From XN24 sp035514535 (lineage in GTDB: Bacteria > Pseudomonadota > Gammaproteobacteria > Steroidobacterales > XN24): a DNA stretch of 64,000 bases. Numbering within the stretch: position 1 is the first letter of the stretch; every line of letters starts with the position of its first letter. Below the pieces are notes generated by a model that had not been told where the DNA came from, did no database searches, and saw only the letters and a list, made by a program, of their open reading frames with translations. The translations under genes were made by a program, and so were the position numbers. The stretch is taken from the NCBI GenBank assembly GCA_035514535.1, contig DATKAZ010000055.1, positions 62,001 to 126,000 on the forward strand, written 5' to 3'. Of this stretch, positions 8,515-17,168 are shown piece by piece.

Positions 8515-9710
8515 GGGCGGAACGGTTCGACACGCACGCCGTCTTCGACGGCGTCGTCCGGATGCACGATCGCCACGTCGCCGGCCGACAGCCCCTCCAC
8601 CACCTCGGTCAGCAACCCGCTGCCCGGTCCGAGCCGGACCGGCCGGAGCCGCGCGCGGCCGTCCTCGACCACGAAGGCCGCCCAACCGTCGTCGCGCCGA
8701 AACAATGCGCTCGCGGGCACGGTCAGCGCATCCCCGCGCTCCCAGACGATGAACCTGGCCTCCACCCGGTAGCCGTCGCCGAGTCGCTGCCAATCCTCGC
8801 CGCGGGAACGGATGTCGGCGATGACGAGCACCCGCTGTTCCTCGACGCCGAGCGCGCTGACCTTGGTGAAGCCGGTCGGCTCCACGGTCCGCACCACGCC
8901 CTCGAGCACGTCGCCACCACCCCAGCGCTCGAACAGCACGCGCCCGCCCGGTTCAATGCGCACCGCGTCACGCGACAGCACTTCGACCTCGACCTCGAGT
9001 CGTCGCGGGTCGCCGACGTCGAGCAGCGGCTGTCCGGCCGCGACTACACCTGCGCTTTCCTGGATCAACTTGAGCACGCGCCCTTCCACCGGCGAGCGCA
9101 CCGGCACGGTCTCCGCCGGCTCATCGCCGTCGCCGGTCGCCGAATGGCGCAAGGCCGCGAGGGCCGCCTCGAGCTCGAATCCTGCGACCTCGACCGCGGA
9201 CTCGGCCGCGCCCTGTGCCGCTGCCAGGGCCCGCGTCCTGCTGCTCGCCTGGTCGAACTCGGAACGCGAGATCAGGCCCCGGGCCAGGAGGTCCTCGCGG
9301 CGCCTGAACTCCTCGGCGGCAAGCTGCGCTTCGGCCTCTGCCTGGCGAGCGCCGGCCCGCGCCCGCAACAGGCCCGCGCGGGCCGCCGCGACCCGCGCCT
9401 CGGCCTCCGCGCGCGTGCGCGAGTCCAGCACGGCGGGCCGCAACGGTTCCAGTAACGCCAGTGGCTCGCCGAGGTCCACGGCGTCACCGACATCCAGCTC
9501 GATCCGCCGCAGGTATCCCGCGACCGGGGCATACAAAGTATAGCGGTCCCGGACCCGCGTCCGGCCTTCTTCCTCGACCGTGACTTGCAGCGGCTGGCGC
9601 GTGACTTCGCGGGTCTCGATGAGTACCGGCCGCGGCCAGAATCCCCATACCAGGGCCAGCAGCACGAGTGCGGCGACGGCGGAAAGTCCTGTAAAGCGTC
9701 CTGAGGGCAC
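8511..9710 (-). CDS. HlyD/MacA-type periplasmic adaptor subunit of an efflux system
   Basis: A 399-residue membrane fusion protein: one N-terminal anchor (AVAALVLLALVWGFW, about 10-24), the barrel-sandwich half-motif APVAGYLRRIELDVGDAV, a long Ala/Glu/Arg-rich coiled coil (about 100-185), the second lipoyl half (VRSPVEGRVLKLIQESAG), and beta-barrel and membrane-proximal domains. It should link the inner-membrane permease encoded upstream to an outer-membrane channel such as TolC, which is not in the window. Start is GTG at 9710, preceded by GGGAG six bases upstream and lying only 3 bp after the permease stop. Third gene of an ABC-ATPase/permease/adaptor operon. Confidence 0.9.
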   Translation of the reverse strand: MPSGRFTGLSAVAALVLLALVWGFWPRPVLIETREVTRQPLQVTVEEEGRTRVRDRYTLYAPVAGYLRRIELDVGDAVDLGEPLALLEPLRPAVLDSRTRAEAEARVAAARAGLLRARAGARQAEAEAQLAAEEFRRREDLLARGLISRSEFDQASSRTRALAAAQGAAESAVEVAGFELEAALAALRHSATGDGDEPAETVPVRSPVEGRVLKLIQESAGVVAAGQPLLDVGDPRRLEVEVEVLSRDAVRIEPGGRVLFERWGGGDVLEGVVRTVEPTGFTKVSALGVEEQRVLVIADIRSRGEDWQRLGDGYRVEARFIVWERGDALTVPASALFRRDDGWAAFVVEDGRARLRPVRLGPGSGLLTEVVEGLSAGDVAIVHPDDAVEDGVRVEPFRP

Positions 9711-9713
9711 GAT

Positions 9714-12080
9714 CTACTCCCGGGTCTTCAGCACTTCGATGAGGTCCAGGCGAGCGAGCCTGCGCCAGATCAGCGCACTGGTCAGGGCAAACGATACCAG
9801 CACGATGGCCGCCGCAAGCGCATAGGTCGCCGGCGCGATGATGAGCGGAATCCGGTAAAGATCGGACGAGAATGCGAGTGCCAGATAACCGGACAGCGCC
9901 GTGCCGAAGAGGAAGCCCAGCGGGATGGCCAACAGGGTCAGCAGTCCGATTTCGCCCAGCAGGATGTAGGCGACCTCGCCGCGGGTAAAGCCGAGCACGC
10001 GCAGGGAAGCCAGCTCCCGGCTGCGCTCGGACAGCGCGATACGCGCGGAGTTGTAGACCACGCCGAAGGCGATGAAGCCGCCCAGCAACGCCGTGATGAA
10101 CGTGAAGTAGAGGATGGTCTCTTCCATCATCTCGTTGAACTGCTGGATGGCGGTCTCCCTGACGATCGTGCCGGCGACACGCGGCATGGTCCTGAGGTCG
10201 GCGTAGAGCCCGACCTGCCGGGCACCGTCCACGGCCAGGCGCGCGCCCGACAACGCGGGCCCTTCGCGCATCAGTTGATTGAGCGCCTCCCGGCTCATGT
10301 AGGCGTTGACGCCGAGGTACTGGCGGGTCGTGCCGACCACGGGCACCCGCAGCACGGGCCGGCTGCCCTCCAGCACCTCGATCGTCAGCATGTCGCCCGG
10401 CGCAATACGCAGAATCTCGTGCGCGAGGTATTCCGTCAGCACGACGCCGGCCGCCGGAATGACCACCGGCCGCAGCGTGGCGTCGAGCACGCGCTGCAAC
10501 TCCCCGAAGGGCTCTATGCCGTTGACCGAAGTGCGGTGGCTGCGGTGCCCGTACACCAGGCGCGCGGGAACCGTGCGGAAGCCCTCGGCGTGCGTGACGC
10601 CTTCGAGATCCTGTAGCGAATACAGCGCGCGTTGCGGAGTCGGATCGGTAAACGTCACGGTCAGGTCCTCGCGGCTGCTTAGCCCGTACTGGACCCCGAC
10701 CATCCAGCCGATCGCGTCCCGCTGGAAGTTGGTCATCATGAGGATACCGCAGGCCGTTGCAATGCCCAGCATGGTCAATCCGGCCTTGAACGGGTGCCGC
10801 GCGATATGCCGCACGATCATGCGCGAGGGCTCCGCGAGGCGCTGGTGCAGCCCGATGCGCTCGAGCAGCGTCGCTCGGTATACGGGGGGAGGTTCCGGCC
10901 GCATTCCTTCCGCGGGCGGCAGCGCGGCCGCGCGCTGCACGGCGAATACGGTGCCGACCAGCGCCGCAAGCACGGTGACTGCGACGGCCTGCAGCAGGAC
11001 GACCGGATCGAGCTGGAATTGCAGGTATGGAAAGCTGTAGAACTCCTGGTAAATCCCGCTGAGTCCCTTCGCGAACCATAACCCCAGCGCGACGCCGGCG
11101 GCGAGGCCGCAGGCCGTGATCGCGAGCACCAGCTTGATGTAGTGGGCGGCGACCTGGCGTGTCGAGTAGCCGAAGGCCTTCAGCGTGCCGATCTGCTCGC
11201 GTTCCGTCGCCACGAGGCGGCTGACGACGACGTTCAGCAGGAAGGCCGCGACCCCCAGGAAGATCACCGGGAAGATCGTCGCCATCGTCTCGAGCCCACG
11301 CAGCTCCTCGGTGATGAAACGATGACTGAACTGGTCCTCGCGCGCGTAAGCGCCCAGCCCGCCATAGCGCTTGAGCACCAGATCGACGCGGTCGATGATG
11401 TCGCGCTCCGAGGCTCCCCGCTGCAACGAGAAGCTGACGTCGTTGAACGCGCCGTCCATGTCGTAGGCGGTCGCCAGGGCCTTGCGGTTCATCCACAGGA
11501 TGCCGTAGCGCTCGTAGTCCGGAAACATGGCCCCCGGCGGGATGGCGTACATGTACTCGGGCGACAGCGCGATGCCGACGATGTCGAGGCGCTTGCGATG
11601 GCCCCTGATGATGGCGACGATCCTGTCGCCCGGCTGCAGGTCGTGCGCCGCGGCGAAATCCTCGCTGACGGCGATCTCGTCGTCGGCCCGTGCGAGGGGT
11701 AGCCGGCCGCGCCGCAGCAAGGGCACATTGAGTCGCGGCACACCGACCTCCGGCAGGGAGACGATGCGCCCGGTGATCGGGTCGTCGTAGCCCTCGATCT
11801 CGAGATTCAATGGTGCCACCACGCGCGTCTCGACCTGGTTGACGCCCGGCAGCTCGGCGAACTGCGCGGCCACGGACTCAGGCGCGCGGACCAGGTTGAC
11901 GAACACGTCGGCGAATCGCTGGTCGATGTAATAGCGGGCCTGGGTCGCCTGGAGCGACTCGTAGGTGATACGCGACATCACGAAGGTCGAGATGCCGCCG
12001 ATCAGGACGAGCGAGATCGCGGCGGCCATGCCACGCATGTGCCAGAGATCCCGCAGCAGTTTCCGGTCGAGCGCCCGCAC
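9714..12080 (-). CDS. FtsX-family ABC transporter permease (MacB-like exporter)
   Basis: About 788 residues with an N-terminal TM helix, a large periplasmic domain (MacB_PCD-like), and two FtsX domains: a TM block near 270-400 (TIFPVIFLGVAAFLLNVVVSRL, then EREQIGTLKAFGYS) and one at the C-terminus (ERSRELASLRVLGFTRGEV). The E-x-x-x-[IL]-x-x-L-[KR]-A-[FL]-G motif appears in both. GTG at 12080 overlaps the last base of the ATPase stop (TAGTG), which fixes the start and implies coupling. The double FtsX layout resembles lipoprotein or peptide exporters of the MacB/DevC class. Cargo unknown. Confidence 0.88.
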   Translation of the reverse strand: MRALDRKLLRDLWHMRGMAAAISLVLIGGISTFVMSRITYESLQATQARYYIDQRFADVFVNLVRAPESVAAQFAELPGVNQVETRVVAPLNLEIEGYDDPITGRIVSLPEVGVPRLNVPLLRRGRLPLARADDEIAVSEDFAAAHDLQPGDRIVAIIRGHRKRLDIVGIALSPEYMYAIPPGAMFPDYERYGILWMNRKALATAYDMDGAFNDVSFSLQRGASERDIIDRVDLVLKRYGGLGAYAREDQFSHRFITEELRGLETMATIFPVIFLGVAAFLLNVVVSRLVATEREQIGTLKAFGYSTRQVAAHYIKLVLAITACGLAAGVALGLWFAKGLSGIYQEFYSFPYLQFQLDPVVLLQAVAVTVLAALVGTVFAVQRAAALPPAEGMRPEPPPVYRATLLERIGLHQRLAEPSRMIVRHIARHPFKAGLTMLGIATACGILMMTNFQRDAIGWMVGVQYGLSSREDLTVTFTDPTPQRALYSLQDLEGVTHAEGFRTVPARLVYGHRSHRTSVNGIEPFGELQRVLDATLRPVVIPAAGVVLTEYLAHEILRIAPGDMLTIEVLEGSRPVLRVPVVGTTRQYLGVNAYMSREALNQLMREGPALSGARLAVDGARQVGLYADLRTMPRVAGTIVRETAIQQFNEMMEETILYFTFITALLGGFIAFGVVYNSARIALSERSRELASLRVLGFTRGEVAYILLGEIGLLTLLAIPLGFLFGTALSGYLALAFSSDLYRIPLIIAPATYALAAAIVLVSFALTSALIWRRLARLDLIEVLKTRE

Positions 12081-12790
12081 TACCAGTGCAGCTCCGCCGG
12101 CGCCTTGCGCGTCTCGTTGCACTCCGTGCCTGCGATCTGGCCATCCGCCAGCCTGATGACGCGGTCGGCCATCTCGGCGATCACCATGTTGTGGGTGATG
12201 ACGACAGTGGTCGTGCCGAGTTCGCGGTTGGCGCGCTCGAGCGCTTCGAGCACCACGATACCGGTGATCGAGTCCAGCGCCCCGGTCGGCTCATCGCACA
12301 ACAGCACCGCGGGATTCTTCGCGATCGCCCTGGCGATCGCCACTCGCTGCTGCTCGCCGCCGGAGAGCTGGGCCGGGAAATGATCGAGGCGCTTGCCCAT
12401 GCCGACCAGTTCCAGCGCCTGCTCCGGCCGCATCGGCCGGCTGGCGATTTCCGTCACCGCGGCGACATTCTCGCGCGCCGTGAGGCTCGGAATCAAATTA
12501 TAGAATTGGAAGACGAAGCCGACATGATCGCGGCGAAAGGCCGTCAATTCGCGGTCGTTCGCGACAGTCAGGTCCTTGCCGCTGTACTTGACGTGGCCGG
12601 AAGTCGCCGTGTCGAGTCCGCCCAGGATGTTCAGCAGGGTGGACTTGCCGCTGCCAGAAGGCCCGAGCAGCACGACGAATTCTCCCGCCAGCAGGTCGAG
12701 GTCCACGCTGCGCAGCGCCACGACTTCGACCTCGCCCATGCGGTATACCTTCGACAGGCCGCGCGCCTGGAATACGACCTGCGAATTCAT
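12080..12790 (-). CDS. ABC transporter ATP-binding protein (MacB/LolD-like)
   Basis: A 236-residue ATPase with Walker A GPSGSGKS, the Q-loop FVFQFYNL, signature LSGGEQQRVAIARA, Walker B LLCDEPTGALD and the switch His (VVITHN). It should power the permease encoded immediately downstream. Start is ATG at 12790 (MNSQVVFQARGL); the frame is open upstream to 13093, but that part lies antisense to another gene and is not ATPase-like. First gene of the exporter operon (ATPase, permease, adaptor). Confidence 0.93.
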   Translation of the reverse strand: MNSQVVFQARGLSKVYRMGEVEVVALRSVDLDLLAGEFVVLLGPSGSGKSTLLNILGGLDTATSGHVKYSGKDLTVANDRELTAFRRDHVGFVFQFYNLIPSLTARENVAAVTEIASRPMRPEQALELVGMGKRLDHFPAQLSGGEQQRVAIARAIAKNPAVLLCDEPTGALDSITGIVVLEALERANRELGTTTVVITHNMVIAEMADRVIRLADGQIAGTECNETRKAPAELHW

Positions 12791-12865
12791 GTGGCGCAGC
12801 ATACCTTTCGGCCGGCCGGCTGCCGATGCGAGATTTCCACGGCGAGTTTGCCCTGATCGCGGGAT

Positions 12866-13129
12866 TTGGACTACCGTCTGGCCGTGACCACGCTGCGGGA
12901 ACAGGTCGAACAATTGCTCCCGGACTGGGAGAACTGGTACCCGAGCCTCTTCGACGCGGCCCGGGACCTGGGCGTGATCCGTGCGCGCGTCTGCGACCCG
13001 GGCACGCTGCTGCTGTCCAACCGCCACGCGGGCGTCAACAGCGAGGCCGTCCGCGCTCACCGCGAACAATGGAGCATCGAGAACGACCCGCACCCGGCCA
13101 CCAGGGCGACCCGCCGGCGGCGGCGCTGA
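12866..13129 (+). CDS. Small uncharacterised protein with Arg-rich tail
   Basis: About 87 residues (TTG at 12866) or 81 (in-frame GTG at 12884). I do not recognise it. The body is acidic/aromatic (EQLLPDWENWYPSLFDAARD), followed by a mixed segment and an Arg-rich end (TRATRRRRR). Codon use is like that of neighbouring genes (third positions almost all G or C) and the composition is protein-like, which is why I list it as a gene. It sits alone between two minus-strand genes, 75 bp from the ATPase start, so a promoter in that gap could serve both directions. Confidence 0.5.
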   Translation: MDYRLAVTTLREQVEQLLPDWENWYPSLFDAARDLGVIRARVCDPGTLLLSNRHAGVNSEAVRAHREQWSIENDPHPATRATRRRRR

Positions 13130-13166
13130 AGGGCGGCCGGCGGCAGGCGAGGATTCCCGCTGCGCG

Positions 13167-14528
13167 TCAGCCGGCCCCGTTACGTTCGAAGTAGCTCCGC
13201 GTCTCGACGGCGACGACGCCGGAGAGGAGCAGCAGGCCGACGAGATTCGGCAATGCCATCAGGCCGTTCATCACGTCCGACAGCAGCCACACGAAGTCCA
13301 GCGTGTAGATCGAACCCATGAACGCCGCCACGATGAACAGCAGCCGGTACGGCAGGATCGCGCGCACGCCAAGGATGTACTCGATGCCGCGCGAGCCGTA
13401 GTGGCTCCAGCCGAGAATGGTCGAGAACGCGAACATCGCGAGACATACGGCGACCACGGCGGGCCCGATCGGGCCCGGTAGCGCGGTGCCGAAGGCCAGC
13501 TGGGTCAGCGCGGCACCGTTGACGCCCGAGCTCCAGACGCCGCTGGCGATGATGGCGATGCCCGTGAATGTGCAGACGACGAGCGTATCGATGAAGGTCT
13601 GCGTCATCGATACCAGCGCCTGGCGGACCGGTTCCTGCGTCTTCGCGGCCGCCGCGGCGATGCCCGCGGAGCCGAGGCCCGACTCGTTCGAGAAGATGCC
13701 GCGCGCGACGCCGTAGCGCATCGCCTGCGCGATGGTCGCGCCGAGGAATCCGCCCGCCGCGGAACTGCCCGTGAATGCGTCGCTGAAGACCAGCGCAAAC
13801 GCCGCCGGAATCGCCGTGACATTGAAGACCAGCACGATCGTACAGGCGCCCACGTAGACGACGATCATCGCGGGCACGAAAATGCTGGTGAAGCTGCCGA
13901 TCGAGCGGATTCCCCCCAGCGTAACGACGCCGAGCGCGACCGCGATGACTGCACCGGTCATCCAGTCCGGCACGCCGAAGGCGCCGCCGATCGCGTCGGC
14001 GACCGAGTTCGACTGCACCATGTTGCCGATGCCGAAGGCCGCGCAGGCGGTAAACAGGGCAAACAGCCAGCCGAGCGTGCGCCCCAGCGGTTTCCAGCGA
14101 ACGCCCTCGGCCAGGTAATACATCGGCCCGCCGGCCTGCTCGCCGCGCTCGTTGGTGATGCGGTATTTCACCGACAGGAGGGCCTCGGAATACTTGGTGG
14201 CCATGCCGACGAGCCCGGTAACCCACATCCAGAACAAGGCCCCCGGCCCGCCGAGTGAAATTGCCGTGGCGACGCCGACGATGTTGCCCGTGCCGACCGT
14301 GGCGGCCATCGCCGTCATCAGCGCGGCGAAATGCGAAATATCCCCCTCGGCGCCGTGCTCCTTGCGCACGACCAGCGCCTGGTGCAATGCAGGGCCGAGT
14401 TGGCGGAACTGCAGGCCGCGCAGCACGATCGTCAGGTAGAGGCCTGTCAGGAGCAGCAGCGGGATCAGGCAGTACGGGCCCCAGACGAAACCGGAGACGA
14501 CATCGAGCCACGCGGTGAATTGTTCCAT
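13167..14528 (-). CDS. Sodium:alanine symporter family protein (AGCS)
   Basis: A 453-residue transporter with the AGCS signature region AAMAATVGTGNIVGVATAI, the block GGPGALFWMWVTGLVGMATKYSE and the later SNESGLGSAG segment, all well conserved in AlsT/DagA/AgcS proteins. About 11 TM helices. The family imports alanine or glycine with Na+. ATG at 14528. Lies downstream of the nitroreductase gene on the same strand with a 17-bp gap, so partial co-transcription is possible. Specific amino acid not readable. Confidence 0.93.
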   Translation of the reverse strand: MEQFTAWLDVVSGFVWGPYCLIPLLLLTGLYLTIVLRGLQFRQLGPALHQALVVRKEHGAEGDISHFAALMTAMAATVGTGNIVGVATAISLGGPGALFWMWVTGLVGMATKYSEALLSVKYRITNERGEQAGGPMYYLAEGVRWKPLGRTLGWLFALFTACAAFGIGNMVQSNSVADAIGGAFGVPDWMTGAVIAVALGVVTLGGIRSIGSFTSIFVPAMIVVYVGACTIVLVFNVTAIPAAFALVFSDAFTGSSAAGGFLGATIAQAMRYGVARGIFSNESGLGSAGIAAAAAKTQEPVRQALVSMTQTFIDTLVVCTFTGIAIIASGVWSSGVNGAALTQLAFGTALPGPIGPAVVAVCLAMFAFSTILGWSHYGSRGIEYILGVRAILPYRLLFIVAAFMGSIYTLDFVWLLSDVMNGLMALPNLVGLLLLSGVVAVETRSYFERNGAG

Positions 14529-14545
14529 CGTCAGGTTGCTCCCCT

Positions 14546-15256
14546 TCAGTCCTGGTGGTCGTTGGCCACGCCGGGCGGCGTACGATGCTCGCGAAAACTC
14601 GCGATCTCTTCCAGCGGCTTGCGGCGTATGTCCGGCACCCGCGTACCCGGCGCGGGATAGCCCGTTACGAGCAGCAGGAACGGCCGCTCATGCGACGGGC
14701 GACCGAGAATATGGTTGAGGAACTTCATCGGGCTCGGCGTGTGGGTGAGCGTCGCCAGCCCGGCCTGGTGCAAGGCCGCGATCAACAGCCCGGTGGCGAT
14801 GCCGACGGACTCGGCCGGGTAGTAGTGCTTGATCCTGCGCCCCGCGGCGTCATGGCTCCAGCGCTGCGCGAAGATCGCGATCAACCACGGGGCCGTCTCG
14901 AGAAACGGCTTCTCCGGCCCGGTCCCGAGCGGCGCCAGTGCCTCGAGCCACTCGTCGGGAGCGCGGCGCTCGTAAAACGCCCGCTCCTCGGCTTCGGCCG
15001 CGGCACGAATCTGTCGCTTGACCGCCCGGTCCGCGACGGCGACGAAATGCCAGGGCTGCTGGTTCGCGCCGGAAGGGGCGCTGGCCGCCGCGCGCAGGCA
15101 GTCTTCGATCAGGCTGCGGGGCACGGGGCGATCGGCGTAGTCGCGCACCGTGCGACGGCGCGACATGTCTTCGCAAAACGCGCGTGCCCGCGCCTTCATC
15201 ACCTCGAGCGGGAGTTCCGGGTATCCCGCGAGCGCCACGGTGCGCGCATCACTCAT
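14546..15256 (-). CDS. Nitroreductase family protein
   Basis: A 236-residue FMN flavoprotein of the nitroreductase superfamily: RRRTVRDYADRPVP (FMN-phosphate contact), APSGANQQPWHFVAV (classic PSGxNxQPW block), and YPAESVGIATGLLIAALHQAG near the C-terminal half. Such enzymes reduce nitro compounds, quinones or enones with NAD(P)H; the physiological substrate is unknown. ATG at 15256 follows a strong GGGAGG ribosome site and overlaps the stop of the acyltransferase gene (ATGA), so the two are translationally coupled. Confidence 0.9.
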   Translation of the reverse strand: MSDARTVALAGYPELPLEVMKARARAFCEDMSRRRTVRDYADRPVPRSLIEDCLRAAASAPSGANQQPWHFVAVADRAVKRQIRAAAEAEERAFYERRAPDEWLEALAPLGTGPEKPFLETAPWLIAIFAQRWSHDAAGRRIKHYYPAESVGIATGLLIAALHQAGLATLTHTPSPMKFLNHILGRPSHERPFLLLVTGYPAPGTRVPDIRRKPLEEIASFREHRTPPGVANDHQD

Positions 15257-16140
15257 ATCCTGCCTCCCGCAGCTTGCAGTGCGCCGATCCGGTCGTCCTT
15301 CTGTGCCCAGATGTCGCTGATCCAGGCCTGGAAACGCGCCCTGAAATCCGGATCGTCCTGGTAATCGCCCTGCCGTGTCCAGGCCGGCACCTCGCGGCCC
15401 GTGACGTGGATTCGGATCTCGCCGACCCTCCCGCAGCAGAGGTCCCACAGGCTCGGGGCGCCACCCGGGTAGACGATCGTGACATCGAGGATCCTGTGCA
15501 GCACGTCGCCCATCGCGCCCAGCACGAAGGCCGTGCCGCCGGCGCGCGGCTTCAGCAGGTGACGGTGCGGCGATTCCTGGGCGGCGTGTTTCCGGGGCGT
15601 GAAGCGCGTGCCCTCGACGAAGTTCATCACGGACGTGGGACTGCGGCTGAAATGCTCGCACGCCCGGCGCGTCGCCTCGAGGTCCCGCCCGCGCGCCTCG
15701 GGGTGCCGCTCCAGGAACTCGCGCGAGTGTCGCTGCATGAAGGGAAAGTCCAGCGCCCACCATGCGAAGCCGAGCACGGGCACCCAGATCAGCTGCTTTT
15801 TCAGGAAGAACTTGAGAAACGGGACGCGGCGGTTGAACACCCCCTGCAAGACGAGGATGTCGACCCAGCTCTGGTGGTTGCAGATGACGAGGTACCATTC
15901 ATGCCGCTGCAGCCCCTCGATGCCCTCGACGTTCCGGCGAATATCCTGGGTCAGCCTGAAGATGCGTTCATTGCCGTTGACCCAGCTCTCGGCGAGGCGC
16001 ACCAGCAGGCGGTCGCAGCGATTTCGCAGCGCGGGGATCGGCAGCAGCTTCAGCAGGGCGACGAGGTACAGCGGCGTAGCCCAGAACACCAGGTTGAGGA
16101 CGATGAGCGCCATGGTGAAGATGCCGCGCAGGGTGGCCAT
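15253..16140 (-). CDS. PlsC-type acyltransferase (YihG-like)
   Basis: A 295-residue membrane-associated acyltransferase. Motif I is NHQSWVD (HX4D catalytic dyad); motif III is FVEGTRFTP; an N-terminal hydrophobic anchor (ALIVLNLVFWATPLYLVALL) precedes them. These features fit the 1-acylglycerol-3-phosphate acyltransferase superfamily, in the longer YihG/LCLAT-like branch rather than short PlsC. Role is probably in phospholipid remodelling. ATG at 16140 (MATLRGIF) is chosen; upstream codons overlap the divergent dehydrogenase start. Coupled to the nitroreductase by a 4-bp overlap. Confidence 0.9.
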   Translation of the reverse strand: MATLRGIFTMALIVLNLVFWATPLYLVALLKLLPIPALRNRCDRLLVRLAESWVNGNERIFRLTQDIRRNVEGIEGLQRHEWYLVICNHQSWVDILVLQGVFNRRVPFLKFFLKKQLIWVPVLGFAWWALDFPFMQRHSREFLERHPEARGRDLEATRRACEHFSRSPTSVMNFVEGTRFTPRKHAAQESPHRHLLKPRAGGTAFVLGAMGDVLHRILDVTIVYPGGAPSLWDLCCGRVGEIRIHVTGREVPAWTRQGDYQDDPDFRARFQAWISDIWAQKDDRIGALQAAGGRI

Positions 16141-16205
16141 GGCCGCGCATTGTAGCCGCTTCGGCGCTGGCCGCGGCGACGTCGCGGCGTGTAGTCTTGC
16201 CGGCC

Positions 16206-17168
16206 ATGAGAGCCGTATTTCCCGACTTCGCAACGGTCAGCCGCGACGACATCGATCTCGCCACGCTCGAGGCCACCGGAGTCGGCCTGAGCCTGTATGG
16301 CGTCACGACGGCCGAGGAATTGCCGGCGCGGCTCGCACCTGCGGAAATCCTGATCACCAACAAGATCCGCATCGGCGCCGCGGAGCTCGGCGCGGCACCG
16401 CGGCTCAGGCTGATCTGCCTGTCCGCGACCGGGGTCAACAATGTCGATCTCGAAGCGGCGGAGGCGCGCGGCATCGGCGTGTGCAACATCACCGCCTATT
16501 GCACGGTCTCAGTCGTGCAGCACGTCTACGCCCTGGTGCTGGCGCTGACGCATCACCTGGCAGGCTACCAGGGCCTCCTGCAGCAGGGTGCATGGAAAGA
16601 CAGCCCGCAGTTCTGCCTGCTCGATTATCCGATCCGGGAGCTTGCGGGGCGGAAACTCGGCATCGTCGGCTTCGGCGAGCTCGGCCGGGGCGTCGCGCGC
16701 GCGGCCCCCGCATTCGGGCTCGAGGTGCTGGTAAGCGAGCGGCCCGGCGCGCCGCCGGGACCGCCGCAGGGCGGACGCCTGCCGTTTGAGCGGCTGCTGG
16801 CGGAAGCGGACATCCTGTCGCTGCACTGCCCGCTCACGGATGCGACGCGCGGCCTCATCGACGCCGCGGCGCTGGCGCGGATGAAGCCGGACGCATTGCT
16901 GATCAACACGGCGCGCGGCGCGCTCGTCGACTCGGCGGCGCTCGCCGCCGCCTTGCGCGACGGGCGGATCGCCGGCGCGGGTATCGACGTGCTGCCCCAG
17001 GAGCCGCCGGTCGACGGCGACCCGTTGCTCGACGCCGCCATTCCCAACCTGATCATCACGCCGCACGTCGCGTGGGCCGCACGTGAAGCCCGCCAGCGGG
17101 CCGTCGACGAAATCGCCGCCAACATCCGCTCGTTCCTCGCAGGCGGCCGTCGCGGCCGGGTGCTTTGA
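16206..17168 (+). CDS. D-2-hydroxyacid dehydrogenase (glycerate dehydrogenase-like)
   Basis: A 320-residue NAD-dependent dehydrogenase. Rossmann motif GFGELGRGVA near 154-163, substrate-domain LSATGVNNVD, catalytic Arg in NTARGALVD, Glu in LPQEPP and His in ITPHVAWA, so the Arg-Glu-His triad is complete. Closest in style to hydroxypyruvate reductase/glycerate dehydrogenase. I chose ATG at 16206 over a TTG 9 bp upstream. Its stop overlaps the TTG start of the photolyase gene (TTTGA), so the pair is probably co-transcribed although the functions seem unrelated. Confidence 0.9.
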   Translation: MRAVFPDFATVSRDDIDLATLEATGVGLSLYGVTTAEELPARLAPAEILITNKIRIGAAELGAAPRLRLICLSATGVNNVDLEAAEARGIGVCNITAYCTVSVVQHVYALVLALTHHLAGYQGLLQQGAWKDSPQFCLLDYPIRELAGRKLGIVGFGELGRGVARAAPAFGLEVLVSERPGAPPGPPQGGRLPFERLLAEADILSLHCPLTDATRGLIDAAALARMKPDALLINTARGALVDSAALAAALRDGRIAGAGIDVLPQEPPVDGDPLLDAAIPNLIITPHVAWAAREARQRAVDEIAANIRSFLAGGRRGRVL

